Below are positions 6,081 through 6,933 of a DNA stretch of 6,933 nt, piece by piece. Source of the stretch: JBCAWW01 sp039024315 (GTDB lineage Bacteria > Bacteroidota > Bacteroidia > J057); NCBI GenBank assembly GCA_039024315.1, contig JBCCQN010000310.1, positions 1 through 6,933 of the forward strand, given 5' to 3'. The notes under the pieces were generated by a model. That model was not told the origin of the DNA and searched no databases. It saw only the letters and a list, made by a program, of their open reading frames with translations. Position 1 is the stretch's first letter. Each line of letters opens with the position of its first letter. Position numbers and translations under genes: made by a program.

Positions 6081-6791
6081 ATGACTCAGCTAAGCGTCAA
6101 TCTAAACAAGGTCGCCCTCATCCGTAATTCGAGAGGCCGCAACCTCCCTGACATCGTCCAGGTGGCTCAGGACTGTATCAAGTTTGGCGCCCAAGGCATC
6201 ACCATGCATCCGCGTCCCGATGAACGCCATGCAAGGCGTAAAGATATCTATGCCTTAAAAGAGGCCATTTCAGTAGAACTCAATGTCGAAGGTTTCCCTT
6301 CTGAGTCTTTTTTGCAGATGATCGAAGAGGTCAAACCGGCCCAATGTACGCTCGTCCCAGACGCTCCTGATGCCCTTACCTCCAATGCAGGTTGGGATAC
6401 GCTTAAACACCGCCACTTTTTGATGGAAGTCATCCAACGGATTAAAGCCGCTGGGGTGAGAAGTTCCATTTTCATTGAGACCGATCTAGATCGCATCGCG
6501 ATGGCGAAGGAAATCGGCGCCGACCGCATCGAGCTTTACACTGAGCATTATGCTAGTGAGTATGAAAAAGGTCGTCCCGAAGCGGTTGAGCCTTATGCAA
6601 GAGCGGCGGCTTATGCACATGAATTGGAGCTTGGTATCAATGCAGGACATGATCTCAATCTAGATAATCTCAAGCATTTTGCGACCGAAGTTCCTAATCT
6701 TGAGGAGGTCTCCATTGGGCATGCTTTGGTTTGCGACGCGCTGTATTTAGGACTAGAAAAGACCGTCCATGCCTACCTAGATTGCCTCTAG
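6081..6791 (+). CDS. pdxJ: Pyridoxine 5'-phosphate synthase PdxJ
   Basis: A 236-residue cytoplasmic TIM-barrel enzyme that condenses 1-deoxy-D-xylulose 5-phosphate with 3-amino-2-oxopropyl phosphate to make pyridoxine 5'-phosphate, the last ring-forming step of the DXP-dependent vitamin B6 pathway. The length matches the family (~240). Conserved segments line up with E. coli PdxJ as recalled: N-terminal NLNKVALIRNSRG (7-19), ITMHPRPDERH (40-50, His43, Arg45 and His50 of the active site), LNVEG (67-71, Glu70 as catalytic base), LVPDAPDALTS (91-101), IELYTEHYA (150-158), INAGHDLN (186-193, His190) and SIGHAL (211-216, phosphate binding). The NK in place of the enterobacterial DH at 9-10 is the form I know from Bacteroidota. 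The start is fixed by the canonical N-terminus; no Shine-Dalgarno is visible. A strong terminator lies just upstream, so it is probably not efficiently co-transcribed with the protease gene. Confidence 0.96.
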   Translation: MTQLSVNLNKVALIRNSRGRNLPDIVQVAQDCIKFGAQGITMHPRPDERHARRKDIYALKEAISVELNVEGFPSESFLQMIEEVKPAQCTLVPDAPDALTSNAGWDTLKHRHFLMEVIQRIKAAGVRSSIFIETDLDRIAMAKEIGADRIELYTEHYASEYEKGRPEAVEPYARAAAYAHELELGINAGHDLNLDNLKHFATEVPNLEEVSIGHALVCDALYLGLEKTVHAYLDCL

Positions 6792-6933
6792 CAAGACTGA
6801 GCGTTCTGCGAAGCGGGAATCAGAAAACGAATCTTCAATATCCTCTTTGATTTTTTACAGGAAGCGAGAAAATTTATCACCTAGCTCCGTTTGGGGTTTA
6901 TTTTCTTTACCGCTGCGCGGAACGCTTATTTTC
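6792..6933. other. Non-coding tail of the window after pdxJ, with long-range inverted repeat
   Basis: The plus strand shows no start codon with a usable frame here. AGCGTTCTGCG (6800-6810) and CGCGGAACGCT (6916-6926) are reverse complements at 10 of 11 positions, and the mismatch is a G·U pair in RNA. The arms are 105 nt apart. A weak hairpin, TCAA-TATCCTCT-TTGA, runs into six T residues (to 6856) and could help end the pdxJ transcript, but its 4-bp stem is poor. Confidence 0.3.
6855..6932 (-). CDS. Possible C-terminal tail of a convergent gene (partial, uncertain)
   Basis: On the minus strand one frame is open from the right window edge for 25 codons to a TAA at 6855-6857. It reads as a basic tail ending in TELGDKFSRFL. 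The other two minus-strand frames contain stops close to the edge. If real, the gene converges on pdxJ with 63 nt between the stop codons. Twenty-five open codons is well within chance, and part of the frame overlaps the right arm of the inverted repeat. No family was recognised. Confidence 0.2.
   Translation of the reverse strand, partial: KISVPRSGKENKPQTELGDKFSRFL

Noticed and set aside
6248..6529. 93-codon minus-strand open frame
   Set aside because: It is antisense to the conserved pdxJ coding sequence, with a composition typical of a shadow frame.
1..6933. CRISPR array, tRNA or rRNA gene, insertion sequence
   Set aside because: No regularly spaced repeats, cloverleaf-like or rRNA-like segments, transposase motifs or terminal inverted repeats with target duplications were seen on either strand.

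Overview
The window reads as chromosomal DNA of a Bacteroidota bacterium, possibly the Saprospiria/Lewinella side. That placement is an inference. It rests on the lack of clear Shine-Dalgarno sequences before the starts, on a PdxJ with the N-terminal pattern I associate with Bacteroidota (NLNKVALIRNSRG, where E. coli has NIDHIATLRNARG), and on an HtrA/Do protease whose second PDZ domain ends in an aromatic G-x-A-x-Y-x-F-x-W tail. No mobile element, CRISPR array, tRNA or rRNA gene was seen.

Left part (1-4165), all minus strand, transcribed right to left. The order is a 448-residue TPR protein, a 122-nt gap, a 416-residue ABC ATPase with an unusual ~110-residue helical N-terminal extension, a 16-nt gap, a 428-residue eight-helix membrane protein with a ~150-residue extracytoplasmic domain, a 31-nt gap, and the first 37 codons of a second membrane protein cut by the window edge. 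That cut gene was found by reading the minus strand. Its 37 residues align without gaps to the first 37 residues of its neighbour, with 20 identities, so the two are tandem paralogues. The ATPase plus two paralogous membrane proteins look like one ABC transporter with a heterodimeric membrane part. Its substrate cannot be told from the sequence. The TPR protein lies upstream on the same strand, and its N-terminal half looks like an inactivated zinc-protease-like fold.

Middle (4166-4446) is a divergent intergenic region serving the TPR gene leftward and the protease gene rightward. It holds a 9-bp inverted repeat, a 13-bp palindrome and a TGGCACG...TTGC motif resembling a sigma-54 promoter but one base too tightly spaced.

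Right part (4447-6791), plus strand. It has an envelope serine protease of the HtrA/Do family with an intact catalytic triad and two PDZ domains, a strong intrinsic terminator (6037-6064), and pdxJ (pyridoxine 5'-phosphate synthase), which starts only 16 nt after the terminator. The last 142 bases hold no complete gene. They contain an 11-bp imperfect inverted repeat and a short open frame on the minus strand that might be the tail of a convergent gene.
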